A DNA stretch of 64,000 bases from Sipunculus nudus (Eukaryota > Annelida > Sipuncula > Golfingiida > Sipunculidae). A model generated the notes under the pieces. The model saw only the letters and a list, made by a program, of their open reading frames with translations, made no database searches and was not told the DNA's origin. A program made the position numbers and the translations under genes. Of the stretch, positions 60,801 to 64,000 are shown in pieces. Location of the stretch: the NCBI GenBank assembly GCA_026874595.1, contig CM049308.1, positions 40,038,527 through 40,102,526 on the forward strand. Reading direction: 5' to 3'. Position 1 is the first letter of the stretch. Each line of letters opens with the position of its first letter.

Positions 60801-63195
60801 ATAAAGATATGAAGTATAAATACACCATGATACACCAGTCAGTGGTCACACCTTACATTAACAAAATCTGTTGCTATAACTTTGTGACATCCTAATGATA
60901 TTTGTTTCATGCACATAAATTTCTTTATCAGGATTATATTATATGTATTTTAATGTTGAAGTAATTAAAACAAATAAGCCAGAATAATACAATAATTTAG
61001 TTCAATAAATTAGTTTTATAATAATAAACTAAGTCAGAACATAATCCATTTACTATGAACATTTTTGTTATTTGTTGGTATGAGAGCTAAGAAATTCTCC
61101 TTCCATGCAGACTTATCCTAGCTTTTTCAATTACATGATAGCACAATATTCTTCTACCCCCAGCCCCTCTTTCCCAAATAGCAAAATAACAACAGAAGTC
61201 ATTTATGGGCAGAATTTGTCCACTTACCGTGATATAAAACTCAGAGTCATTTTTCTCTCCTTTAGACAAGGAACCCAGGGCAACATTTGGCCGGCCATCT
61301 GTGCACAGGATAACTTCTGAGAACGGCACACTGGAAACAATGCCAGCACACACAGCCAAGGCAGGACCCAGGGCAGTACTACCGTTCTCCTCCAGGTTGT
61401 TTATTTTCTCCTTCAACTGGCTGTTTTGAAATAGAGTGGATTCACTGGTTTTAATGACAAGGACTGCTTTATTCACATACCCTGCTGACAAATTAAACAC
61501 TTTCTTTGAAGGAATAGCAGGTAAAACAAGTGTTTAAAAATGTGAAGTGTTATCATTGAGTGACCCCTTTACTGTTTACAGGCTCATTAAAGCACACTCT
61601 AAATTAGCACCTAGAACTCCCTCATATTGCTTTATACTCTCAGGTCAAACATAATGCATTTTCATTTTATTTTCAAAGATTCACAATACTTAAGTACCAT
61701 TTCAGTGAGAACTGTTGAAATTTTGGTTTAAGCAGAAAAAAATATTGCCTTTAATATAAATATAAATGTGTCATATTTTTTTTGGAAATAAAAAATAACA
61801 GGAAAGGGTTAAACTAATTAAATTCATTAAAATGAGGAAACTATACTGGTCTTATAAATAAGAATAAGTATTTTCTTTGATCTAAAGAATGATGCTCTGA
61901 ATAATCAATTTTAAATACATCTATCATATTGATTATATGGTTGTCACAAACATGACAGTAATATTGTTTGAATCACTCATGATTCTGTCAATGTAAATGA
62001 GGAATTAAAGTCAAATGAATCATACTATTCACCTGTTAATATTAAAAATATATATAGGAAACAGAGAGAGCCCTGACAATGGGATGAAGTGACATCTATT
62101 GAGCATTCTTGGTACTAAATATAGTCCCAGTTTTGTTCAACTACAAAAGTTCAGAAGCATATATGTTTATGTACACCTTACCCTTGAAAAATGAGGGCCA
62201 AGCCCAAAAAGCTTAAAATAGTTTATGTGAAAGGTAAATTTTAATGTCAGCTGAGCAAGCACAAAGTTCCTAAACATCCTGATGAACCAAAAAAAAAAAC
62301 AAATAAACAAGTAATACCATCTACAAAAAATTCTGAATATTTTACCAGTTTTACAAAAAAAAACACATGCAACTATATTAAAATAACTATTTAGAGACCA
62401 CACCTAACCCAAAATCCTAAACAAATATACTGCTGCACTGAAAATGTCTGTAACACCTCACAATCCCTAAAGTTTAGAGAAGAAAGTGGCCTCTAATAAA
62501 CACAAAATGAATAGTCTTTGTCCTTGGCCAGGATGAATAAAAATAGTCTAAAAAAATAGTGAATAATTTAAATGAGAAACATATTATGGTGACCCAGATT
62601 ACTTCAGAAATTTAATGGATTATGAGGGTGTTGCCCTAGTCCTTAACAAAATTTCATCCTAATATTTTCATTATTGTATTTGTAAAATATATAGCAAAGA
62701 GACAAAGCAAATAAACATCCAGGGGTAAAACTTAATACAGCCAAACCTCACCTAAAGACCATGTCTGTTTAGCAACCACCTCCAAATGACAACCTCTTGT
62801 TCACAGTCTCAATTCTTTATTGCTCTTTATATGAGACCTCACTTAGACGACCACCTCCAAAATGTGACCACTTTGTCAAGGTCTCATTGATGGTAAAGGT
62901 TTTACTGTACCTCCCTAACTGACAGAGGTAAAATACATGTATTGATTACAGGGAGAAACTAAATAAGAAAATCAAATTCTCAGATACTTACTCAAACGAT
63001 TTAGAGATTGGATCAAATTTCATCTTCTGGTGGCATTCTTGCCCAATCTGCAGGAGTTTCTCAAAGTCAAACAGGGTGTCCCCTGCTACAGTGGTACATG
63101 TCTTCCCACCGTCTCCGTACACGTGAAGCTCGTTACTGAAGATCACCAAAGCCACCTTCCTATCCGGATTCTCAATCAACAGACGTTCCAGCTGC
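18671..63195 (-). CDS. Host gene, 3' portion: vWA protein of the circularly permutated Ras protein 1 type (8 exons)
   Basis: Eight exons join in one frame: 63195-62992, 61420-61228, 60789-60544, 39817-39698, 30303-30208, 29626-29535, 21820-21703 and 18823-18671. They give about 407 codons ending in TAG, and all introns are GT..AG. Earlier exons lie beyond the window. The first two exons carry a von Willebrand factor A fold of Sec23/Sec24-like type: [16 protein letters not shown], then STALGPAL (MIDAS threonine) and [16 protein letters not shown] (MIDAS aspartate). A beta-rich segment follows ([17 protein letters not shown]), then an alanine-rich helical segment ([16 protein letters not shown]) and a basic tail ending YGYHD. 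The order and motifs fit proteins annotated in invertebrates and fish as circularly permutated Ras protein 1. The Ras part would be N-terminal and is not visible, so the family name is from memory. The role is unknown. Introns reach 20.7 kb and hold most of the mobile elements. Confidence 0.8.
19056..21006 (+). mobile_element. Helentron/pearl-like element, family 1, divergent shorter copy
   Basis: A 1951-bp element in the last intron. The left end is CAAGGGACCCATGGGTC then GCTCAGCTGA. The right end has ACGG units, a hairpin with 3' arm AGTCAGCTGAGC, and TAAAAA followed by T. Only the right-hand half aligns well with the 2.6-kb copies; the left interior is different AT-rich sequence. A G21 run lies at 20144-20164. 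Confidence 0.75.
20144..20164. repeat. G21 homopolymer
   Basis: Twenty-one uninterrupted G residues followed by AGTGCAGTGCAGTGG, inside the family 1 element. This is a strong G-quadruplex candidate and a place where length errors are likely. Confidence 0.9.
21007..21702. other. Intron sequence, nothing recognised
   Basis: Part of the last intron of the host gene, between the family 1 element and the penultimate exon. No repeat or motif was identified. Confidence 0.5.
21703..21820 (-). CDS. Host gene exon: penultimate
   Basis: A 118-nt exon with acceptor TGTATTTTCCAG and donor GTAAGG. Its first base completes CTA (leucine) with the CT from the exon at 29535. It then encodes [20 protein letters not shown] and [19 protein letters not shown]. 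The other two frames hit a stop within the first ten or so codons, which fixes the phase. Confidence 0.87.
21821..23974. other. Intron sequence with GACTC-type remnants and a CA microsatellite
   Basis: A (CA)n tract lies at about 22251-22276. Degenerate GACTC-rich text at about 22930-23045 and 23268-23400 (GACTCAGCCT, TCGACTCGAGTGGCCTG) resembles the minisatellite at the window's left edge. No exon was identified; the open frames here have no splice-consistent match to the gene. Confidence 0.55.
23975..24055 (+). repeat. Orphan left end of a family 1-like element
   Basis: CAAGTGGCCCAATGATC followed by GTGCTCAACTGA is a degraded version of the family 1 left end. It stops about 80 bp later where the family 2 left end begins. 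It may be a remnant interrupted or replaced by that element. Confidence 0.45.
24056..26192 (+). mobile_element. Family 2 Helentron/pearl-like element, copy 1
   Basis: The left end is CAAGGCCTACAGGCCTAG then GCGAACCTGTG (24075-24085). The right end is CACAGGTTCGC (26176-26186), the exact 11-bp complement, followed by TAAAAA and T. The core has several modules containing GGTGGCGCCACC or GGCGACACC (about 24250, 24373, 25340, 25755), with phrases such as TTGAACAAACTTGAGAGA. It has the same end architecture as family 1 with different sequence. It is non-coding and lies in a host intron. Confidence 0.75.
26520..27562 (+). mobile_element. Family 2 element, right-hand part
   Basis: The core modules and right end (ACGGACGACGCC, GCTCACAGGTTCAC, TAAAAA) match the copy at 24056-26192. 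No left end with the palindrome is present, so the element is 5'-truncated or a fragment. The left boundary is approximate. Confidence 0.6.
27563..29534. other. Intron sequence, nothing firm
   Basis: Apart from the 44-nt exon-like segment at 27745-27788, I see no conserved motif. Short frames are uninformative. Confidence 0.5.
27745..27788 (-). other. Possible frame-breaking cassette (poison) exon
   Basis: A 44-nt segment lies between a good acceptor (TTATTTTGTTACATCAG) and a near-ideal donor (GTAAGTAA). Its length is not a multiple of three. Spliced between 29535 and 21820 it would shift the frame and create a TGA just after the junction into the exon at 21820. That stop lies more than 50 nt before the last junction, so nonsense-mediated decay would be expected. 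Without it the exons join cleanly. It may be an alternative exon or chance. Confidence 0.3.
29535..29626 (-). CDS. Host gene exon: alanine-rich helical segment
   Basis: A 92-nt exon with acceptor CTTTGTAG and donor GTAAGT. It encodes [20 protein letters not shown] and [10 protein letters not shown], leaving two bases (CT) to complete a leucine codon in the next exon. Confidence 0.88.
30208..30303 (-). CDS. Host gene exon: beta-rich segment, continued
   Basis: A 96-nt, phase 0 exon of 32 codons with acceptor TTAATTACAG and donor GTGAGTG. It encodes [20 protein letters not shown] and [12 protein letters not shown]. It joins the previous exon's DTVPFQ to give VPFQVQITYT. Confidence 0.88.
30304..32163. 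other. Intron sequence, no repeat recognised
   Basis: The left part of the 9.4-kb intron between the exons at 30303 and 39698. It is AT-rich. No exon or terminal structure was found. Confidence 0.5.
32164..33163 (+). mobile_element. Family 2 element, copy 3 (shortened)
   Basis: It begins GGCCTACAGGCCTA and ends TTACAGGTTAGC TAAAAA. The interior has ATGGCGCCACCAG and GTGGCGACACCAG modules and the TTGAACAATTTGGCTGGAC text of copy 1. Both subterminal words are degenerate, so it looks old. Confidence 0.6.
33164..34674. other. Intron sequence, nothing recognised
   Basis: The frame at 33319-33609 (minus) is open for 96 codons, but its translation has no recognisable motif and lacks splice-site support in the host frame. 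Confidence 0.5.
34675..34850 (-). repeat. SINE-like repeat with two tRNA-like modules
   Basis: Read on the minus strand, one module has an A-box-like GGCTCAGGGGTAGAGCAC (about 34780-34800) and a weakened B box near GAGTTTTAATCTC. Downstream a second module has GATAGCTCAGCAGGCTGA (about 34690) and TGTTTCAATC. Two tRNA-like heads in tandem suggest a dimeric tRNA-derived SINE or two decayed tRNA copies. Neither could fold into an intact tRNA. Confidence 0.5.
34851..37480. other. Intron sequence, nothing recognised
   Basis: AT-rich with scattered short frames (for example 35756-36034 plus). None has a recognisable motif or splice-consistent link to the host gene. Confidence 0.5.
37500..38025. 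repeat. 27-bp minisatellite (GACTC family)
   Basis: About 18 copies of a 27-bp unit of the form GAGTCCTGGACTCAGACTTG plus TACTCAA. One unit is expanded by a 6-bp TCTAGA insertion near 37845-37850. In one plus-strand frame it translates as nine-residue repeats (YSRVLDSDL), an artefact of a period divisible by three. Confidence 0.92.
38560..38640 (-). repeat. tRNA-like fragment (possible SINE head)
   Basis: On the minus strand, GATTACAAGTGGTTATCC resembles a tRNA A-box region and AGGTTCAGTCC is a good B box, about 45 nt apart. The outer ends (GGGTTGG and CCTACCC) could pair partly as an acceptor stem. It is too degraded to call a functional tRNA. Confidence 0.35.
38964..39008. repeat. Perfect 14-bp inverted repeat (hairpin)
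   Basis: GGTGACTAAAATGT (38964-38977) and its exact complement ACATTTTAGTCACC (38995-39008) are separated by 17 nt. About 500 bp away a weaker 8-bp pair GGTGGCTA/TAGCCACC (about 39510-39545) has a similar layout. It could be a small foldback element. Confidence 0.7.
39698..39817 (-). CDS. Host gene exon: beta-rich segment
   Basis: A 120-nt, phase 0 exon of 40 codons with acceptor TTTGTTGTAG and donor GTAATG. It encodes [20 protein letters not shown] and [20 protein letters not shown]. The upstream intron is 20,726 bp, the longest in the window. Confidence 0.87.
39818..41211. other. Intron sequence, nothing recognised
   Basis: The left end of the 20.7-kb intron. A short GT run lies near 39948-39961. 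No exon or mobile-element end was found. Confidence 0.5.
41212..43837 (+). mobile_element. Helentron/pearl-like element, family 1a, copy 3
   Basis: A 2626-bp element closely similar to the copy at 15502-18126. The left end is CAAGGGACCTATGGGTC then GCTCAGCTG. The ACGG tract is at 43736-43788. The right hairpin and GAGCTAA end at 43837; the next base is C, unlike the other copies, which are followed by T. It sits in the host intron in the plus orientation, antisense to the gene. Confidence 0.85.
44480..44835. repeat. MITE-like repeat with quasi-palindromic ends (family 5), copy 1
   Basis: The left end contains AACACCGGTGTTTTGGGTA. The right end contains the inverted text GACCCAAAACAC and TTTTTGGTGTTTCAGG. 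The interior shares TCTGAAGCCAAAA, then ACATTCTTGTTTTCTTTTAT and AATACTGCA..CATATTCAA, with the copy at 57680-58150. It is non-coding. Confidence 0.6.
44836..48059. other. Intron sequence with diverged short repeats
   Basis: TG-rich tracts lie near 44941-44985. Three diverged units of about 110 bp with TTGGTGATAT and AATTAGTA motifs lie at about 47160-47440. A C20 run lies at 47872-47891, flanked on both sides by CCAGTGCC. No gene was recognised. The end of this region (CTTTTAACCACTCAATAT) belongs to a repeat unit that continues after the LTR element. Confidence 0.5.
47872..47891. repeat. C20 homopolymer
   Basis: Twenty uninterrupted C residues (G20 on the minus strand, which is the sense strand of the host gene). 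CCAGTGCC occurs immediately before and after, sharing the run's edge bases, which suggests replication slippage around a short duplication. Confidence 0.9.
48065..48249 (+). repeat. 5' long terminal repeat
   Basis: 185 bp starting TGTTGTGGCC and ending CACCACA, so it has the TG..CA termini of LTRs. It contains ATTAAA (48185-48190), a plausible polyadenylation signal. If the element self-primes as in Tf1, transcription would start at or near 48176, making 48065-48175 U3. No clear TATA box precedes that point. It appears identical base for base to the 3' copy. Confidence 0.96.
48251..48265 (+). promoter_or_regulatory. Candidate self-priming primer-binding site
   Basis: TTTAATCATCAGAAA begins one base after the 5' LTR and is the exact 15-nt complement of TTTCTGATGATTAAA inside the LTR (48176-48190). 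The match ends abruptly on both sides. Its last base is the A of the Gag-Pol start codon. A tRNA-primed site would normally begin TGG next to the LTR; the first TGG is at 48266, inside the coding frame. The arrangement is that of Tf1/sushi elements, where the 5' end of the RNA folds back as its own primer. Confidence 0.7.
48265..51879 (+). CDS. Gag-Pol polyprotein of Ty3/gypsy retrotransposon
   Basis: A single uninterrupted frame of 1204 codons makes Gag and all Pol enzymes with no frameshift. Order by residue: Gag capsid-like region 1-200; two CX2CX4HX4C zinc knuckles (C226-C239, C246-C259); aspartic protease with DTGSS at 307-311 and LLGHDFLG near 376-383; reverse transcriptase 420-600 with [11 protein letters not shown] (D515), IPFGVTNG and YVDN (577-580); RNase H with ETDAS (D721), EKEAY (756-760) and VTDQRS (D783); integrase with HHCC zinc finger (H851, H856, C885, C888) and a D915, D973, E1009 triad of D,D35E spacing. 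A serine/threonine-rich tail ends [10 protein letters not shown] see no chromodomain. The second catalytic aspartate of the usual YxDD is asparagine. The first ATG lies 15 bp after the LTR, which supports this start. Confidence 0.96.
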   Translation: MERLLRPQVFEIDPSHPEAAKRWTHFYRTFENFIGVIKPEKGTDIEIMKLKTLINYISADVFDFIAEAETYTAAIKMLNTLYVKPKNEVFARHVLATRRQEATESLDAYMQVLKSLSKECNFQAVDADQNRNDYIRDAFINGLQSNSIRQRLLENTTLTLQTAFDQARSLESAQKQSATYHSSSYMLNAATNKPLSTGKESSLFPDECDSRPSDNLMAAATNKSSCFFCGNPRHPRSRCPARDEVCHRCQKKGHFSKVCRSAPSKNASAIVPSTLATVTATTGTSNLQRTLVKCKLNGQYETVVLLDTGSSDSYIDTELVKQLNIDLIPCLSKVKMADSSLNVDIEGYCYVTVSLLGQEYTQVKLLVLKSLCAPVLLGHDFLGQHSSLEVAFGGSRPPLRLNSVTPASVSAPPLFKHLTADCHPIAVKSRRFSEEDRNFIRQEVNRLLEHKIIEHSESPWRAQVLVTKDERHKKRMVVDYSQTINRFTQLDAYPLPRIDEMIENIAQFRIFTTLDLKSAYHQVPILEQEKHFTGFEADGKLYQFTRIPFGVTNGVAAFQRTIDNIIAENKLCGTYAYVDNVTVCGMNQQEHDDNLQKFLQVANQKKLEFNETKTVYSTETLNILGYSVSHGSYRPDPERLRPLLELPLPQTKKELERVLGMFSYYAQWIQNFSTKVHPLVSSQSFPLAKEAVEAFRALKQDISSAVVVTVDRDVPLVVETDASEFAIAATLNQNGRPVAFFSRTLNASERRHPAVEKEAYAIVEALRKWKHYLLGNHFQLVTDQRSVSFMFDKQNRGKIKNEKLQRWRIELASYSYDIVYRSGEKNVAPDTFSRIQCSMVTSDEKTLKHLHESLCHPGVTRMIHFVKCRNLPYSVDDIRKLCSSCPVCAELKPRYQKFQGKLVKATQPLERLNIDFKGPLPSSTKNRYLLVVIDEYSRFPWAYPCPNVDADSVIKCLTSLFSTFGLPAYIHSDRGTAFMSSELTNFLHSRGVATSRTTAYNPQGNGQTERYNGVIWKAVNLALRSHNLPVAAWEHMLPDVLHSLRSLLCTATNATPHERMFGHQRRSVSGSSVPTWLTKPGKVLLRRHVRASKYEPLVEEVDLLQAANPAYAHVRLPDGRETTVSVRHLAPRGDPSPSTVGNEESALPDVTDRDHESANKDAVTPSAPVTAQPETLTPFLQTEQSVNFPADSVPARCTRSGREY
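52016..52027 (+). promoter_or_regulatory. Polypurine tract
   Basis: AGAGGGGGAAAA directly abuts the 3' LTR start, as expected for the primer of plus-strand DNA synthesis. Confidence 0.92.
52028..52212 (+). repeat. 3' long terminal repeat
   Basis: 185 bp, the same sequence as the 5' LTR by eye, starting TGTTGTGGCC and ending CACCACA. It is followed by the AATAT target duplication. Confidence 0.96.
52420..53793 (+). mobile_element. Family 1b element, truncated, with nested family 4 element
   Basis: The left end CAGGTGACCCATGGGTCA then GCTCAGCTGACT is clear. After about 180 bp it is interrupted by a family 4 element (52602-53755). It resumes with ACAGGTGGCTCCACCAGTCT and stops at ACTAATAA, exactly where the next 1b element begins. 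Its right end is missing. Confidence 0.75.
52602..53755 (+). mobile_element. Family 4 non-autonomous element, copy 2
   Basis: It starts ACTAGAATATGGG with the left word GTATCCGCCAAAA (52639-52651) and ends in a decayed hairpin (ATATCCGCAAAAC, TTC, GTTTTGGCAGATAG). The core has five or so modules of 120-150 bp, most with GGTGGCGCCACC followed by GTCATAAAATC or GTTTTG, and GAGATATGAG. It is inserted in a family 1b element at the same place as the copy at 53975. Confidence 0.75.
53794..57203 (+). mobile_element. Family 1b element, long copy carrying a nested family 4 element
   Basis: The left end is CAAGTGACCCATGGGTCA, then GCTCAGCTGACT at 53816-53827. The right end is a hairpin with arms 57172-57182 and 57186-57196 (loop TTC) then TAAAAA. 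Outside the nested family 4 element, the interior (55149-57120) is at least four tandem modules of about 330 bp. Each has a GGTGGYRCCACCAGTCTGCAG block, a CATGCAAACAATTATGG or TATGCCGAAAATCATG block and TTCCATTATTCTG; they alternate in two types. A G14 run lies at 55623-55636. Confidence 0.8.
53975..55148 (+). mobile_element. Family 4 non-autonomous element, copy 3
   Basis: It starts ACTAGAATACGG, with left word GTATCTGCCAAAA near 54008, and ends in a hairpin: GTATCCGCAAAAC (55117-55129), TTC, GTTTTGGCGGATAC (55133-55146). The related element at 5990 has no insert at this point (about 6140), giving the empty site. The core modules match the other two copies. It is non-coding. Confidence 0.78.
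57204..57679. other. Intron sequence, nothing recognised
   Basis: A short AT/T-rich spacer between the 1b element and the MITE-like repeat. Confidence 0.5.
57680..58150. repeat. MITE-like repeat with quasi-palindromic ends (family 5), copy 2
   Basis: The left end has TAAAACACTGGTGTTTTGGG. The right end has CTAAAACCCCAATGTTTTGGG in the same palindromic style. The interior shares long stretches with 44480-44835, plus an extra segment of about 120 bp including TGCTGCCCCCTGGTGGTGCA. Confidence 0.6.
58173..60480 (+). mobile_element. Family 3 non-autonomous element with six tandem core units
   Basis: The left end is ACTAGATATTTCTT, the hairpin GGCACC-GCA-GGTGCC, then GTATCGCCAGACAT (58205-58218). 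The right end has a hairpin GTATCTCCAGAC (60451-60462), TAT, GTCTGGCGATAC (60466-60477) then AAT. The core has six units of about 330 bp, each with one GGTGGCRCCACC (near 58469, 58795, 59130, 59453, 59785, 60113). Alternate units share extra features (a CAGGTTATAAATG insertion), so the repeat is a dimer of about 660 bp. A (CGG)n tract at 60387-60431 precedes the right hairpin, where the ACGG tract lies in family 1. Confidence 0.8.
60387..60431. repeat. (CGG)n trinucleotide tract
   Basis: GCGGCGGCGG repeats interrupted by AGT, within the right end of the family 3 element and about 110 bp from the donor of the exon at 60544. It is extremely CpG-rich against an AT-rich background. Confidence 0.9.
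60544..60789 (-). CDS. Host gene exon: end of vWA and linker
   Basis: A 246-nt, phase 0 exon of 82 codons with acceptor TTATTGCCAG and donor GTACGT. It encodes [20 protein letters not shown], then a helical segment with [10 protein letters not shown], and [11 protein letters not shown]. It continues directly from the previous exon's FYIT. It sits just beyond the right end of the family 3 element at 60480. Confidence 0.9.
61228..61420 (-). CDS. Host gene exon: vWA MIDAS segment
   Basis: A 193-nt exon. The acceptor TTTCAAAACAG is chosen over a second AG five bases downstream, because only the first keeps the frame (GA plus C, then CAG TTG). The donor is GTAAGTG. It encodes [20 protein letters not shown] and the strand VILCTDG, which carry the threonine and aspartate positions of the metal-ion-dependent adhesion site. 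It ends on a complete codon (FYIT). Confidence 0.9.
61421..62991. other. Intron sequence, nothing recognised
   Basis: The 1571-bp intron between the two vWA exons. It is AT-rich and no repeat end was seen. Confidence 0.6.
62992..63195 (-). CDS. Host gene exon: vWA domain, central strands
   Basis: A 204-nt internal exon with acceptor TTTATACAG and donor GTAAGT. It enters with one base completing a codon and leaves with two (GA). It encodes [29 protein letters not shown] and [16 protein letters not shown], a hydrophobic strand and loop pattern typical of Sec23/24-like vWA domains. It is the first exon visible; the one before it is outside the window. Confidence 0.88.
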
Positions 63196-64000
63196 CTGTA
63201 TAAAAGTAATGCTGTTTGAAAGAAGCCTTGTAATTTTTGTACAATTTGCGACATATGACACATCAAAACAATCCTTTATGAATGAAAGTATATATATTCC
63301 AGTATTCCATACATCCAGTGATTTTGTAAAACATTGGTAAGATCGTAGAAAAAAAGTCATCCCTTATGAAATGCAACTATTATGAAACATGACCGATCAT
63401 GTCTACTGCACTTAAATGGTTAAAGTAAACAGCTAAAGATGAAGATTTATGAGAAAAATTATAAAAAAATTATTAATCCCTGAAAAAGTATAGTAAAGTA
63501 TAAGACAAAGTCTTGCCTGAAAAAAGGTATGTTACTTTAAAAAAAAAAAGGAGTGGCAGGACTGCTGACAAGTTAGCTTTATGCATCACACTTAGAATTT
63601 AAGTCATTTTTTTAAGATATATGCTTCAATGTTTTCTTCAACTAATTAGTAAAAACCCTTTCATATGTTATGGATTTATCTATATAGTTAGTATATTAAT
63701 TGCCTTGAACCTATGCCCCACCAGTCCTGTACATTTGAAAAGAAATCAATATTTTCTACTCTTCATTAACTGCTGAATCATTTTTTCCCGGTCAGTGCAC
63801 CTGACCTAAATGTCTTTAAGCTTTTTTTTTATAAGTAAATTTATTTAAATGACATGCACAGAGAACCTGGACAACTTGGCAGTCTGTATTAATCCATTTA
63901 AATAATTACTCAAATGAAAGGCTGTTCTAAAATTCAGTGGGACATTCTTACTGAAAAAGTCATGTAATATTACTGGACCAAATAAAGATGAAATGAGCTA
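63196..64000. other. Intron sequence running off the window
   Basis: Upstream intron of the host gene. No further exon was identified before the edge; the preceding exon must end with two bases of a split codon. Confidence 0.6.

Overview
The window is animal nuclear DNA, most likely from a mollusc. It carries the last eight coding exons of one minus-strand host gene, with GT..AG introns of 0.4 to 20.7 kb, and the rest is mostly repeats. The mollusc call rests on the repeats: short palindromic left ends opening CAAG, right ends closing GAGCTAAAAA, and ACGG microsatellites just inside the right end. This matches the pearl/Helentron-like non-autonomous elements described in bivalves. The phylum is an inference; no rRNA or mitochondrial marker is present.

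Layout. 1-1410: GACTC-rich minisatellite. 1411-3240: no recognised feature. 3241-4711: tandem units, each carrying a GGYGCCACC palindrome. 4712-7902: Helentron-like element (family 1a) with a second element (1b, 5990-6580) nested inside. 7985-13240: about 146 copies of a 36-bp satellite with two levels of higher-order duplication. 14330-15229: family 4 element. 15502-18126: second 1a element. 18671-63195: the host gene, minus strand. Its introns hold a divergent family 1 element (19056-21006), family 2 elements (24056-26192, about 26520-27562, about 32164-33163), a tRNA-like SINE (about 34675-34850), a 27-bp minisatellite (37500-38020), a third 1a element (41212-43837), two copies of a quasi-palindromic MITE-like repeat, an intact Ty3/gypsy LTR retrotransposon (48065-52212), a nested stack of 1b and family 4 elements (52420-57203), and a family 3 element (58173-60480).

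The host gene is read from 63195 down to a TAG at 18671-18673. Its eight exons join in one frame to about 407 codons: the C-terminal part of a von Willebrand factor A protein of the type annotated as circularly permutated Ras protein 1. Upstream exons lie beyond the right edge.

The retrotransposon has 185-bp LTRs that read as identical, a 5-bp target duplication (AATAT), one 1204-codon Gag-Pol frame, and all expected domains. It has no evident tRNA primer site next to the LTR. Instead a 15-nt segment one base after the 5' LTR is exactly complementary to a stretch inside the LTR, as in Tf1/sushi self-priming. Its reverse transcriptase motif reads YVDN instead of YxDD.

The most unusual pattern lies in the small elements. 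Families 1, 3 and 4 differ in sequence but share one end design: a palindrome then a 12-13 nt word at the left, and a short-loop hairpin at the right. In each family the left word is the exact complement of the hairpin's 3' arm, while the hairpin's own 5' arm has a single defect. This looks like two mutually exclusive pairings.
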